Part shown: one piece after another, positions 33,828 through 41,887 of the stretch
Numbering within the stretch: the stretch's first letter is position 1
Layout: each line of letters begins with the position of its first letter
Assembly: GCA_028281765.1 (NCBI GenBank)
Contig: JANQJF010000096.1
Coordinates: 1 to 64,000 of the forward strand
Direction of reading: 5' to 3'
DNA from: Planctomycetota bacterium
GTDB lineage: Bacteria > Planctomycetota > UBA1135 > UBA2386
Length of the DNA stretch: 64,000 nt
Made by a program: the position numbers and the translations under genes
The notes under the pieces: model-generated
Seen by the model: only the letters and a program-made list of their open reading frames with translations
Databases searched by the model: none
Told to the model about the DNA's origin: nothing

Positions 33828-35297
33828 ATGACCGACCTCAAGATCTGCCTCGTCTCTTCCGAAGTCGCGCCGTTGGCGAAGACCGGCGGGCTTGCGGACG
33901 TCGCCGCCGGACTCGGTCGCTACCTGAAGACGGCCGGGCACGACGTGCGCATCTTCATGCCGTTCTACGATCGGCAGTCGTATGACGACGTCACGTTCGA
34001 GTCGCTCGGCGAGGCTCAGGATGTGCGAGTCGACCACTTCGGCGACTCCGGCTTCACCTTCTCGGTCAAGCTGACGGTGCTGCCCGGCAGCGACGTGCCG
34101 ATCTATTGCGTCGTGTGCCCGGAGCTGTTCGATCGAGAGGAGCTCTACGGGTCGTATTCCGACGAGCACGTGCGTTTCGGGCTGTTGAATCGGGCGGTGC
34201 TCGAAACGTGCCAGAGGCTCGGCTGGGCTCCCGACGTCTTCCACTGCAACGACTGGCACACGGGGCTCCTGCCCCTCTACCTGAAGACGCACTACGGCTG
34301 GGACCAGCTGTTCCGCGAGTCGAAGACGATGTTGACAATCCACAACATCGGCTACCAGGGCACGTTCTCGACGGATGCTCTGAAGGATCTCGGCCTCGAC
34401 GAGCACGCGAACCTCTTCTACCAAGAGGACTACCGCGAGGGCTTCGTCAACTTCCTCAAGACCGGGCTGATCTACTCGGACTGGCTGACGACGGTCAGCG
34501 ACACCTACGCGCGCGAGATCCAGACCGAGGAGTTCGGCATGGGTCTCGAGGAGATCCTGCAGCGTCGCGCCGGTGCGCTGACCGGCATCGTCAATGGCGT
34601 CGACTACGAGGATTGGAGTCCCGAGACCGACCCGCTGATCAATCACAACTACTCCGCTGACGACCTCTCGGGCAAAGCGAAGAACAAGGCGGATCTGATC
34701 GAGGTGTTCCACCTCGACGTGCCGATGGACGCGCCGCTGATCGGCTGTGTCTCGCGGCTGACCGGTCAGAAGGGTTTCGAACTGCTGCTCGACATCCTGC
34801 CGGTTCTGCTCCGGCAGGAGAACATGGGCTTCCTGATCCTCGGCAGCGGCGAGGAGAAGTACGAGCAGTACTTCCAGTGGTTGCGCGATGCGTTCCCGAC
34901 GAAGGTCGGCGTCTACAAGGGCTACAACAACGAACTCGCGCACAAGATCGAGGCTGGCGCAGACGTGTTCCTGATGCCGTCGCGGTACGAGCCGTGCGGG
35001 CTCAACCAGATGTACAGCCTGCGCTACGGAACCGTGCCGGTCGTGCGCGGGACGGGCGGGCTCGCCGACACGGTCGTTAGGTTCGATCCCGCGACGGGTG
35101 TCGGCACCGGCTTCGTCTTCCAGGACTTCGACGTCGATCAGCTGCACGCGGAGATGCGTCGGTGCCTGCAGACCTGGAAGGACCAGGGCGCTTGGTCGCA
35201 CCTGATCCAGAACGGCATGCGCCAAGACTTCTCGTGGGAGAAGCAGGGGCTGCTCTACGAGCAGCTGTATCGCAGCCTGGCGACGGTCCAGCAGTAA
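33828..35297 (+). CDS. glgA: Glycogen (starch) synthase
   Basis: The product is 489 aa, the usual length for bacterial GlgA (GT5). The ADP-glucose-binding KTGGLADV (Lys18) lies near the N-terminus, followed by DVFHCNDWHTGLLPLYLK and MLTIHNIGYQG. The C-terminal GT-B half has CVSRLTGQKGFELLL and the conserved MPSRYEPCGLNQMYSLRYGT, with VVRGTGGLADTV. It transfers glucose from ADP-glucose to alpha-1,4-glucan. TACGTT at 33817-33822, 5 nt before the ATG, may be the -10 box of a leaderless message. No other glycogen gene is in the window. Confidence 0.93.
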   Translation: MTDLKICLVSSEVAPLAKTGGLADVAAGLGRYLKTAGHDVRIFMPFYDRQSYDDVTFESLGEAQDVRVDHFGDSGFTFSVKLTVLPGSDVPIYCVVCPELFDREELYGSYSDEHVRFGLLNRAVLETCQRLGWAPDVFHCNDWHTGLLPLYLKTHYGWDQLFRESKTMLTIHNIGYQGTFSTDALKDLGLDEHANLFYQEDYREGFVNFLKTGLIYSDWLTTVSDTYAREIQTEEFGMGLEEILQRRAGALTGIVNGVDYEDWSPETDPLINHNYSADDLSGKAKNKADLIEVFHLDVPMDAPLIGCVSRLTGQKGFELLLDILPVLLRQENMGFLILGSGEEKYEQYFQWLRDAFPTKVGVYKGYNNELAHKIEAGADVFLMPSRYEPCGLNQMYSLRYGTVPVVRGTGGLADTVVRFDPATGVGTGFVFQDFDVDQLHAEMRRCLQTWKDQGAWSHLIQNGMRQDFSWEKQGLLYEQLYRSLATVQQ

Positions 35298-35355
35298 CGG
35301 GCATCCGGTTACGATGCGTCGGGGCGCGGCTATAGCCGTGCGCTAACGCCTCGTC

Positions 35356-37878
35356 ATGCTCCGAATCCACCTGCTCGCCGTCTCCGCGCTGCTGGGCGCG
35401 GTGTCTCGTGTCCCCGCGCAGTTCGAGCGGATCCCCGCGAAGTCCCACCTCGAAGAGTCCGAGGGACTGAGTCTCTGCTCGACCCTGGTCGACATCGACC
35501 AGGACGGCGTGCTCGAGCTGCTGGCGGCGCACGGCGCCGAGCTGCGGATCTGGGAGAACGACGGGGCTGGCGTGTTCGTTCGGACGAACATCGCCTTTCC
35601 CTCGACGAGCGCGACCGCGCGCTGTCTCGCCGTGTGTGACACGGATGGGGACGGTGACCTCGACGTTCTCGCGAGCCGGATCGACGATCCGGTGCACCTG
35701 CGCAATGACGGTGCTGCGTTCGTCGACGCCACAGGTCCAGAATTCGACGGGAGTTTGCAGTGGCAGCATCTCGACGCTGGTGACGTCGATGGAGATGGCG
35801 ACGTCGACGTCGTGTTGAGTGGGTTCACGCCGCGGCTGTTGGTGAACGATGGCGTCGGAAACTTCGCCGACGTGTCGGCGACACAACTGCCGTTCTCGAA
35901 TCCGTTGATCCAGCACCGCTTCGCGCTCGAGGACGTGGATGCGGACGGTGACCTGGACTTGGTGTTCCTGCACCCCAGCGGTTCGGCGATCTACACGAAC
36001 GATGGTCTCGGCACGTTCACGGAAGCGCCGGGTTCGATTACCGGTTCGCCGGAAGTGTGGCGCGTCGGAGATGTCGTCACGCCCGATGTCGACGGTGACG
36101 GCGATCCCGACATCGTCGCGGCCGGGTTCGAGCCGAGTTACCCGATTCGCGTTTGGGCGAACGACAGCACGGGCGTGTTCACGGAGATCACGTCGTCCGC
36201 CTTCGCACAGCGGGTGTTCGCGAGCGACGTGGACTTCGCAGACTTGGACGGAGATGGCGATCAAGACCTCGTGACCGCGCCGGACGCGCGCGTGCTCTGG
36301 AACGACGGCAGCGGCATCTTCACGGAAGACCCGCTGGTTGCGTTGCCCGGGGCGTTGACGGGGCGGGTGTCGGTCGGCGACGTCGACGGCGACGGGGACG
36401 TGGACCTCCTCTTTGCCGGGAATCTCGCGTTCGATCGGCTCTGGCTCAACGACGGCTCGGGAGTGTTCGTGTCCGCCGTGCGGCTCCGAGAAGCCGAGAT
36501 CGGGCCGGCGCGCACGATCGACATCGGGGACGTGGACGGAGATGGTCAGCCCGACGCCGTCGTCAGCGGTCCGCGATTGCTGATGAACTCGGACCAGGGC
36601 GCGTTCCACGATCAGTCAGGTGCGCGGATCCCCGAGGGTGGGGACACGTATCCGTACGGATGGGCGCGGTTGGCCGATCTGCGCGGCGACGGTGTCCTGC
36701 AACTGCTCGCGAGCGACACGTTCACGGGCAGCATGCGGTCCTACGAGAACGTGGCCGGTTCGGGGTACTTCCAAGATGTCACGGACGCGCAGTTGCCCGC
36801 TGTGCTCGGTCCGGTCGGCTCGATCGCGGTGGGCGACATCACCGGAGACGGGTTTGTCGATTTGGTCTTGGGAGCGCCGGACGTGAGCTTCTTCGGTGCG
36901 GGTCTGATCGGTCGACAGAACCGCGTGCTGCGCTCCGTGTCGGGGACTTCGTTCGTCGACGAAACCGCGACTCGGGCTCCGGCGGTCATCGACAGGACCG
37001 CTGCGGTCGAGTTGGTCGATGTGGACGGGGATCAAGACCTGGATCTCCTCGTTGCGAACGACGGGCAGAACCGTCTGTGGCAGAACGACGGGTCCGGGGT
37101 GTTCGTTGACGTCACCGACACCGCACTGCCGTTCGACGCGGACGATTCGCACTCGATCTCCGCAGCCGACGTAGACGGTGATGGCGATGTCGATTTCGTC
37201 GCCGGCAACTTCGCGTCTCAGAATAAGCTGTATCTCAACGACGGCTCGGGCACGTTCCAAACGGCTCCGACCGGACTGCCCGTCGAGCTCGATTGGACCT
37301 GGAGCGTTCGGCTGCGCGACCTGGATCGCGATGGCGATCCGGATCTCGTCGTGACCCGACAGTTCGAGTCTCGTGCGACCGAGGTTCTCTGGAACGACGG
37401 CGGCGGCGTGTTCGCGGCGTCGCCGGGATTGCCGCCTGGAGACGAAGGCGCGTTCGTCACCTACGGCGCCGCGATCGACGACGTCGATCTCGACGGCGAT
37501 CTCGACATCGTGAGCGTGGGCTCGCCCGGGATGCGGATCCTGTCCGGGCTGGATCATCCGCAGTTGACCGCGCCGTGGGTCGCGCGTCTCGGCTACGACT
37601 ACCGCGTCGAGGTGCGGTCGGCGCTACCGTCGATTCCGGCGGCTCTGTTCCTGGGGTTCGCGCTCGCGCCGCAACCGATCGCGACGCCGTTCGGCGAACT
37701 GGCGCTCGATCCGGCGACGACGCTCAGCCTCGGCGTCGTTCCGAATGGACGGCTCGACGTTCCGATCGGGACGGATCCCGTGGTCGTCGGACTCTCGCTC
37801 GTTTGGCAGGGGTTGGGAGTGGATGGGGGCGGTGCGGCGAGGTTGACGAATGTCGTGGTCGACCGAGTAGCGTTCTAG
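35356..37878 (+). CDS. Secreted FG-GAP/VCBS-repeat protein
   Basis: The product is 840 aa. A signal peptide ends VSRVPAQ. At least ten repeats follow, of the form DVDGDGD.DL.......LWLNDGSGVF, the FG-GAP/VCBS unit whose Asp loops bind calcium and which folds into one or more seven-bladed propellers. The last 100 residues (LGYDYRVEVRSALPSIPAAL, then TLSLGVVPNGRLDVPIG) are a non-repeat beta domain. It is probably extracellular and adhesive or structural. It is monocistronic and ends near a long inverted repeat. Confidence 0.85.
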   Translation: MLRIHLLAVSALLGAVSRVPAQFERIPAKSHLEESEGLSLCSTLVDIDQDGVLELLAAHGAELRIWENDGAGVFVRTNIAFPSTSATARCLAVCDTDGDGDLDVLASRIDDPVHLRNDGAAFVDATGPEFDGSLQWQHLDAGDVDGDGDVDVVLSGFTPRLLVNDGVGNFADVSATQLPFSNPLIQHRFALEDVDADGDLDLVFLHPSGSAIYTNDGLGTFTEAPGSITGSPEVWRVGDVVTPDVDGDGDPDIVAAGFEPSYPIRVWANDSTGVFTEITSSAFAQRVFASDVDFADLDGDGDQDLVTAPDARVLWNDGSGIFTEDPLVALPGALTGRVSVGDVDGDGDVDLLFAGNLAFDRLWLNDGSGVFVSAVRLREAEIGPARTIDIGDVDGDGQPDAVVSGPRLLMNSDQGAFHDQSGARIPEGGDTYPYGWARLADLRGDGVLQLLASDTFTGSMRSYENVAGSGYFQDVTDAQLPAVLGPVGSIAVGDITGDGFVDLVLGAPDVSFFGAGLIGRQNRVLRSVSGTSFVDETATRAPAVIDRTAAVELVDVDGDQDLDLLVANDGQNRLWQNDGSGVFVDVTDTALPFDADDSHSISAADVDGDGDVDFVAGNFASQNKLYLNDGSGTFQTAPTGLPVELDWTWSVRLRDLDRDGDPDLVVTRQFESRATEVLWNDGGGVFAASPGLPPGDEGAFVTYGAAIDDVDLDGDLDIVSVGSPGMRILSGLDHPQLTAPWVARLGYDYRVEVRSALPSIPAALFLGFALAPQPIATPFGELALDPATTLSLGVVPNGRLDVPIGTDPVVVGLSLVWQGLGVDGGGAARLTNVVVDRVAF

Positions 37879-37899
37879 GAGCTGTTCTCGGGAACGGAC

Positions 37900-37987
37900 C
37901 GGGCACGCAAACGCAAGCGGGCACGTTCACGTGCGAGCCCGCGCCCCGTTCCCGCTGTTAACGTGCCCGCTTGCGTGTGCGTGCCCG
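37900..37987. repeat. 28-bp inverted repeat between convergent genes
   Basis: Bases 37900-37927 and 37960-37987 are complementary at 27 of 28 positions, with a 32-nt loop that contains further short palindromes. It lies 22 nt past the VCBS gene stop and could act as its terminator. The right arm resembles the element at 6390-6417, so a mobile or dispersed repeat is also possible. Confidence 0.7.
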
Positions 37988-38014
37988 ACCCGCGCAACGA
38001 TCGGCCCAATTCCG

Positions 38015-38046
38015 AAAAAGGGCGCGCGACCCACGCCGCGCGCCCT
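38015..38046 (-). terminator. Intrinsic terminator of the SPFH gene
   Basis: Read on the minus strand, a perfect 10-bp stem (38037-38046 with 38019-38028, 8-nt loop) is followed by a T-run from 38018 to 38015. It begins 7 nt after the stop of the gene ending at 38053. Confidence 0.8.
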
Positions 38047-38052
38047 ACCCCT

Positions 38053-39168
38053 CTACTCTCCTCCCTCCCCCGAGACCAGCGACCGGATCTGCTCGCGCAA
38101 TTCGCCCGAGCCGAACACGAAGCTGGCCTTCGAACCGCGCAGGATTTCCTGCACCGCTTCGAGCTCTTTCATCCGTGCGAGGGCCGGGTTGTCCGCGAGC
38201 AGCTTGGCGGTGTTCGCCTGGCTGCGCGCGGCCGCGGTTTCTTCGCGGCGACGGATCAGGTTGGCTTCGGCTTGCTTCTGAGCTTCGATCACTTGGTTGA
38301 GGATGGTCTTCATCTCGCCGGGCAGGATGACGTCACGGATGCCGACGCTCTCCACCGACACGCCGAACTCCGCGGCTCGGCGCTCGATGACCGAACGCAC
38401 CTCCGCGCCGACGGCTTCCTTGTCGGCGAGCAGCGACTCGAGCGTGCGGCCGCCGACCGTTCCACGCAGGGCGAGCTGCGCTTCTCGGTAGAGGGCCTGC
38501 TTGAAGTCGCTGACGATCGACACGGCCTGCACTGCGTCCTGCACCTTGAACGTGACGATCAGGTTCAGTCGCAGCGTGACCTTGTCCGCGGTCATGATTT
38601 CCTGTCCGGCGACGTCGGCGACCTGCTCGCGCAGATCGATCGCCTTCCAGGTCGTTCGACCATCGCGGTTCCAGAACGCGTGTCGACCCGCGCCGCAGCT
38701 CTCGATGAGATCGCCGGCGTCGAACACGAGCAGGCGCTCGTGTCGATCGACGTCGACGGCGTCGAGGTGTCGACTCGCGTCCGGGTGTGCGATCACGGCG
38801 TCGAACTTCGCGTGCGTGAACCGCGGCTTGCGCGTGGTCACGACTTCGATGTCGACGTCGTGCGGACGCTGCCAGTACGCGTGGAGGCCCGCACCGAGGA
38901 TCGCGTGCAGTCGATTGTCGACCCAGACGAGCGCGCGCTCGGCGTCGCTCAGGTCGACGACCTGCAAATGATCACGGAGGGCCGGCTCGCGGACCAGCAC
39001 GGCCAGCATCGCGTGCTCGAACTTGGTCTTCAGCGAACTGACGGTCGTCACTCGGTTGCCACCGAAGGTGGGCACCCAGTGCGAACCAGGACCGAGCAGG
39101 CGGTGGAAGTCGCCGTGGCGGAACCACAGCCCGAACTCGAACTTTTGGATGCGGATCTTTCGCAACAT
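38053..39168 (-). CDS. SPFH/band 7 (stomatin-like) protein
   Basis: The product is 371 aa. The SPFH domain covers about residues 150-290 (TTWKAIDLREQVADVAGQEI, MTADKVTLRLNLIVTFKVQD, then YREAQLALRGTVGG and ESVGIRDVILPGEM). It is followed by the usual coiled-coil tail rich in Ala, Glu and Arg. An N-terminal 110-residue extension (LRKIRIQKFEFGLWFRHGDF) with no obvious membrane span replaces the usual transmembrane helix. Such proteins scaffold membrane microdomains or proteases. Shine-Dalgarno AAAGGAG lies 9 nt from ATG 39168, and a clear terminator follows. Confidence 0.85.
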   Translation of the reverse strand: MLRKIRIQKFEFGLWFRHGDFHRLLGPGSHWVPTFGGNRVTTVSSLKTKFEHAMLAVLVREPALRDHLQVVDLSDAERALVWVDNRLHAILGAGLHAYWQRPHDVDIEVVTTRKPRFTHAKFDAVIAHPDASRHLDAVDVDRHERLLVFDAGDLIESCGAGRHAFWNRDGRTTWKAIDLREQVADVAGQEIMTADKVTLRLNLIVTFKVQDAVQAVSIVSDFKQALYREAQLALRGTVGGRTLESLLADKEAVGAEVRSVIERRAAEFGVSVESVGIRDVILPGEMKTILNQVIEAQKQAEANLIRRREETAAARSQANTAKLLADNPALARMKELEAVQEILRGSKASFVFGSGELREQIRSLVSGEGGE

Positions 39169-39434
39169 GGCTGGTAGCTCCTTTCGAAGGAACCGGGATC
39201 AGGGACTGGTGCAGCGCGGCACGGCGCCGTGCTGCGGAAACTCGGATGACTTGGAAAAAGTGGAAGTCGGACACGTCGTGTCGATCGAGCTGTCGGCGCG
39301 GACTTCGGTGGGTGTTCCGCGTTGCGCGCGCACAGGGGGCGAGCGACGCGCTCCCCTCGGTACGGGAAGCGTTGCTCGGCTTGTGCGCCCGCGATGGCGG
39401 ACACGCAGAACCTCGGTCGGCGTGCTTCGGATCC

Positions 39435-39477
39435 GTGAGGACGCGCAAAGGCGCGTCTCACGTCACTTCTGCGTGAC
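39435..39477 (-). other. Two consecutive hairpins
   Basis: Stem one pairs 39435-39446 with 39451-39461 (11 bp, one bulge, loop AAAG on the plus strand). Stem two pairs GTCAC at 39462-39466 with GTGAC at 39473-39477. On the minus strand they close the structured RNA region that starts near 39967 and may terminate it. Between 39169 and 39434 I see only a 14-bp palindrome (GCACGGCGCCGTGC, near 39220) and no convincing gene. Confidence 0.45.
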
Positions 39478-39497
39478 TGGCTCTCGCTCCACGAACG

Positions 39498-39570
39498 CAC
39501 CCGACTCCCGGTAGGTGGCCGTATCCCGGCCAAGAGGGGAGTTGAACCCCGGAGCTCGCGCTCCTACCTG
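39498..39570 (-). other. Structured RNA element with a T-arm-like hairpin
   Basis: On the minus strand this stretch folds into three hairpins: GGAGC-GCGA-GCTCC, GGGG-TTCAACT-CCCC (a canonical tRNA T-loop sequence) and GGCCG-GGATA-CGGCC. They are enclosed by a GGTAGG/CCTACC stem. Its far end (39498-39505) is complementary over 8 bp to 39642-39649, at the 5' edge of the tRNA-like element. No known RNA family is recognised. Confidence 0.4.
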
Positions 39571-39574
39571 GGCA

Positions 39575-39647
39575 TGTGCCGGCGGGAATCGAACCCGCGA
39601 CCTCACGATTCTCAGTCGTGCGCTCGCACCACTCGAGCTACGTCGGG
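39575..39647 (-). tRNA. tRNA-like cloverleaf, anticodon GAG, unpaired acceptor (possible pseudogene)
   Basis: The D-arm (GCTC/GAGC, 9-nt loop), anticodon arm (CACGA-CTGAGAA-TCGTG), 5-nt variable loop and T-arm (GCGGG-TTCGATT-CCCGC) are all perfect. The anticodon reads GAG (Leu codon CUC), yet the short variable loop is not leucine-type. The anticodon arm is what a typical tRNA-Phe has, with one changed base (GAA to GAG). Only 3 of 7 acceptor pairs form. It is either a decayed tRNA-Phe copy, or a tRNA whose acceptor 3' strand is displaced to about 39498-39505. A normal functional tRNA is unlikely. Confidence 0.5.
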
Positions 39648-39791
39648 TGACACTCGCGTGTCGAGTCCGCGACGGAACGCCGCAGCCGAACCGTAGCCGG
39701 CGGCTGCGCGCGCCTGCGGACGCGAGAGTCTCTGGATTGTGTGTTCTGTCATTTCGCTTGGTGTCTCCGTTCGTTGCAGACCAAACGCAAA

Positions 39792-39821
39792 GAGCCTCGA
39801 AGGCGAATGCCTCCGAGGCTC
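39792..39821 (-). terminator. Strong hairpin, probable terminator of a short minus-strand transcript
   Basis: GAGCCTCG (39792-39799) pairs with 39814-39821, and AGGC (39801-39804) with GCCT (39809-39812). This makes a 12-bp stem with one mismatch and a GAAT loop. On the minus strand TTT-GCG-TTT follows. It lies 24 nt past the small reading frame ending at 39845. Confidence 0.6.
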
Positions 39822-39844
39822 CTGGCGACGGCATCGTGGATGCG

Positions 39845-39925
39845 TCAGTCGCCTCGCCTCGACGGCAGGTGCACGCGGTTCGCTTGCGATGCAATCCGCT
39901 CGGAGTTGTCGTCGAAGTAGTTCAT
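39845..39925 (-). CDS. Possible 26-aa small protein
   Basis: ATG 39925 opens a 26-codon frame (MNYFDDNSERIASQANRVHL and six more residues) with an in-frame TAA upstream. The codons use G/C at third positions like real genes here. It is bracketed by a good promoter (39974-40001) and a hairpin terminator (39792-39821), so a short dedicated transcript exists on paper. No Shine-Dalgarno is seen. It may equally be chance within a small non-coding RNA. Confidence 0.3.
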   Translation of the reverse strand: MNYFDDNSERIASQANRVHLPSRRGD

Positions 39926-39973
39926 GAATTCGTTCGGCGCGCGTTACGAAGTGCGCGCATGCGTGGGGCGAGG

Positions 39974-40001
39974 AAACTAGCGAACTTTTTCGGTCTGTCA
40001 A
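39974..40001 (-). promoter_or_regulatory. Sigma-70-type promoter on the minus strand
   Basis: A perfect TTGACA (40001-39996), a 16-nt spacer and TAGTTT (39979-39974) put transcription start near 39967. It is one of only two exact TTGACA -35 boxes I noticed in the window, and it faces the structured RNA region. Confidence 0.55.
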
Positions 40002-40055
40002 GACACGGGCTCTCTGTCGCCCGCGTGTCTGCCACCGCGCGGATTCCTTTCTCGC

Positions 40056-40061
40056 TATACT
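40056..40061 (+). promoter_or_regulatory. -10 box (TATACT) for a leaderless ATG
   Basis: TATACT ends 6 nt before ATG 40068, so the message would begin at the start codon. Confidence 0.55.
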
Positions 40062-40067
40062 CCGGCT

Positions 40068-41195
40068 ATGTCGATCGTGATTCGGGGATTGGTTTCTTGC
40101 GCGCTCGTGTGCTCTGCCGTAGCGCAGACGGTCTGGACTGCGACGGGTCCATCCTTGCAGCCGGTGGTCGATGCCGCTGCCCCGGGGGATGTCGTCCTGC
40201 TGCCGGACGCGCTCTACGAGAACATCACGCTGACTCAGGGGTTGACCCTGATCGGGACCAATCCGGGGGGGACGGCGATTCGCGACCCAGGACTGATCCA
40301 AGGGAGCGTCGAGTCGGACACGGTGGTCAACCTGCCGCCGGGGCAACGGGCCCAGTTCGTTGGACTGGAGTTTCGACGGTCATCGACTCCCCCCGGCCAG
40401 CTCGTGGGAACCCTGCGCCTGGAGGCTGGGCAGGTCGCTTTCTCCGGCTGTGCGTTCCTGGGTTCCCGCATCGAGATCGAACAAGGTGCGGTGCGATTCG
40501 ATCGTTGCGAGTCCTTGATCCGCGCGCATTGGGATCTGATGTCCGACGTCGACGTCCAGATCGTCGACAGCACGCTGTTCGGCAGCGTGTCTCTCGGCGA
40601 CGGTTGTACGCTGCAGATCTCCGGTTCGAACCTGACTGGTCTCGTGGATCCGTTGTCCGGAGTCGGTAGCGCGGTGATCGGGATGATCGGCACCGTCGAT
40701 TCGAGCACGTGGATCACGGATTCGACCATCCAGGGCGCTGGCGGGAGTCTGACGCTGCCCGCGCTCGTCGGGGACACGTTCTACCTCGCGAGGTCGACGG
40801 TCACGGATGACGCAGGAGCGCTGCCCGTGCCGGCGACCGTGATCGCGGCGCCCGAACTCGTCGGCGCGTCGAGCAGTGGCGCTCTGCAGGTCGGCGGTCA
40901 GTTCGATTGCTCGTGGACGGTAGATGGTCCCGGACAATCGCTGGCGGTGCTGTTGAGCGTCGGAATCGGGGGGCCGCTCGATGTCGCGGGGCTACTCGCG
41001 CAGCTACTCTGGGGCGGCGGTGTATCGCTGGTCTCGGTGGCGGCGGTCGTCAGCGATGCGAACGGCGACGCCGGACTCTCGGTGGCGATTCCGAACGATC
41101 CGGCGCTGCGGTACCACGTGTTTGGACTGCACGCCGTGCGCGGTGGCGCGCTGCCGCTTCAGCTGGCTCCGGTACTCGGCGGCGTCGTGGAGTGA
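40068..41195 (+). CDS. Secreted beta-helix protein with C-terminal beta domain
   Basis: The product is 375 aa. A signal peptide ends LVCSAVAQ. Residues 25-250 fit a right-handed parallel beta-helix: a Pro/Asp-Gly start (SLQPVVDAAAPGDVVLLPDA, YENITLTQGLTLIGTN), as in pectate-lyase-like and polymorphic-repeat proteins, then short coils (AFSGCAFLGSRIEIEQGAVR). The last 100 residues form a separate domain (GQFDCSWTVDGPGQSLAVLL, then LSVAIPNDPALRYHVFGLHA). No catalytic residues of a lyase are evident. It is predicted to be leaderless. Confidence 0.75.
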   Translation: MSIVIRGLVSCALVCSAVAQTVWTATGPSLQPVVDAAAPGDVVLLPDALYENITLTQGLTLIGTNPGGTAIRDPGLIQGSVESDTVVNLPPGQRAQFVGLEFRRSSTPPGQLVGTLRLEAGQVAFSGCAFLGSRIEIEQGAVRFDRCESLIRAHWDLMSDVDVQIVDSTLFGSVSLGDGCTLQISGSNLTGLVDPLSGVGSAVIGMIGTVDSSTWITDSTIQGAGGSLTLPALVGDTFYLARSTVTDDAGALPVPATVIAAPELVGASSSGALQVGGQFDCSWTVDGPGQSLAVLLSVGIGGPLDVAGLLAQLLWGGGVSLVSVAAVVSDANGDAGLSVAIPNDPALRYHVFGLHAVRGGALPLQLAPVLGGVVE

Positions 41196-41215
41196 CTTCC
41201 TGAACGCGCGGCCAC

Positions 41216-41887
41216 TCAGTAGGAACCCTTCTTGCGGCCGCCGAACGGGTCAGATCGGGGCTCTGGGATGGCCTTGCAGTTCGTGGTGATCATCGGACTG
41301 TTCTTGCTGAACATCAGCGTTCGGATGAAGTCCGCTTGGACCTCCAGAATCCACGACTCGCTCAGGGGGCCGAACGTCCATGGGTTCAGCCCGACTTCTC
41401 TTGCCAGGTTTGCGACGACTGCGAGTGCCTCTTCGTCATCTCCCGCGAGAAACGTCGATACGTCCAACTGGCGCAATTCCTCCGGTTCGTGAGCGAACAC
41501 CTCCACGGCCATCGTGTTGAACGCCTTCACGACGCGAGTTCGCGGGTGCGCTTTCTGCACAGCCTCAGCCAAGCTCGGGTGGATGCCGTCCCACGCCGTG
41601 TTCCTGGGGAAGTCTTGGTTGTTGAGATCGATCAGGACCTTTCCGTCGAGGGCCTCTGGTGCCGTGAGGAACTCTCGTGGCGGCTTGCGAACCGTCAGAA
41701 GTATGACGTCGGCGAACTCGGCCGCATCATCGTTCGAGGCGCCTCGGGTCCCACGCCCGATCTCCTTTGCGATCTCCTGCGCCTTGTCCTCGGATCGAGA
41801 GCCGAAGCAGACCTCATGGCCAGCCTGTGCCCAACGGCCTCCGAGGTACCTTGCCATGTTCCCAGTTCCAAGTGTTCCGATTTTCAA
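41216..41887 (-). CDS. NADPH/F420-type Rossmann oxidoreductase
   Basis: The product is 223 aa from TTG 41887, chosen because GAGGAG lies 7 nt upstream and the conserved fold begins at once (KIGTLGTGNMARYLGGRWAQ). GSRSEDKA marks the end of strand two, where NADP-binding forms carry Ser/Arg. VILLTVRKPP, VLIDLNNQDF and VVKAFNTMAVEVF match the F420-dependent NADP reductase/ProC-like family. The coenzyme cannot be read from sequence. The gene looks lower in GC than its neighbours, and uses the only TTG start I chose here, so recent acquisition is possible. The 161-nt gap behind it shows nothing distinctive. Confidence 0.75.
   Translation of the reverse strand: MKIGTLGTGNMARYLGGRWAQAGHEVCFGSRSEDKAQEIAKEIGRGTRGASNDDAAEFADVILLTVRKPPREFLTAPEALDGKVLIDLNNQDFPRNTAWDGIHPSLAEAVQKAHPRTRVVKAFNTMAVEVFAHEPEELRQLDVSTFLAGDDEEALAVVANLAREVGLNPWTFGPLSESWILEVQADFIRTLMFSKNSPMITTNCKAIPEPRSDPFGGRKKGSY

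Noticed and set aside
39498-39647. tmRNA
   Set aside because: No 5' tmRNA acceptor sequence or ALAA-type tag frame; a D-arm and an anticodon arm are present, which tmRNA lacks.
39612-39752. 46-codon minus-strand ORF ending inside the tRNA-like anticodon loop
   Set aside because: Its stop lies in the anticodon loop and the sequence overlaps a strong RNA fold; no ribosome site at useful spacing.
39515-40669. Long plus-strand ORF across the tRNA-like region
   Set aside because: The segment GNRTRDLTILSRALAPLELR is the typical spurious translation of an antisense tRNA.
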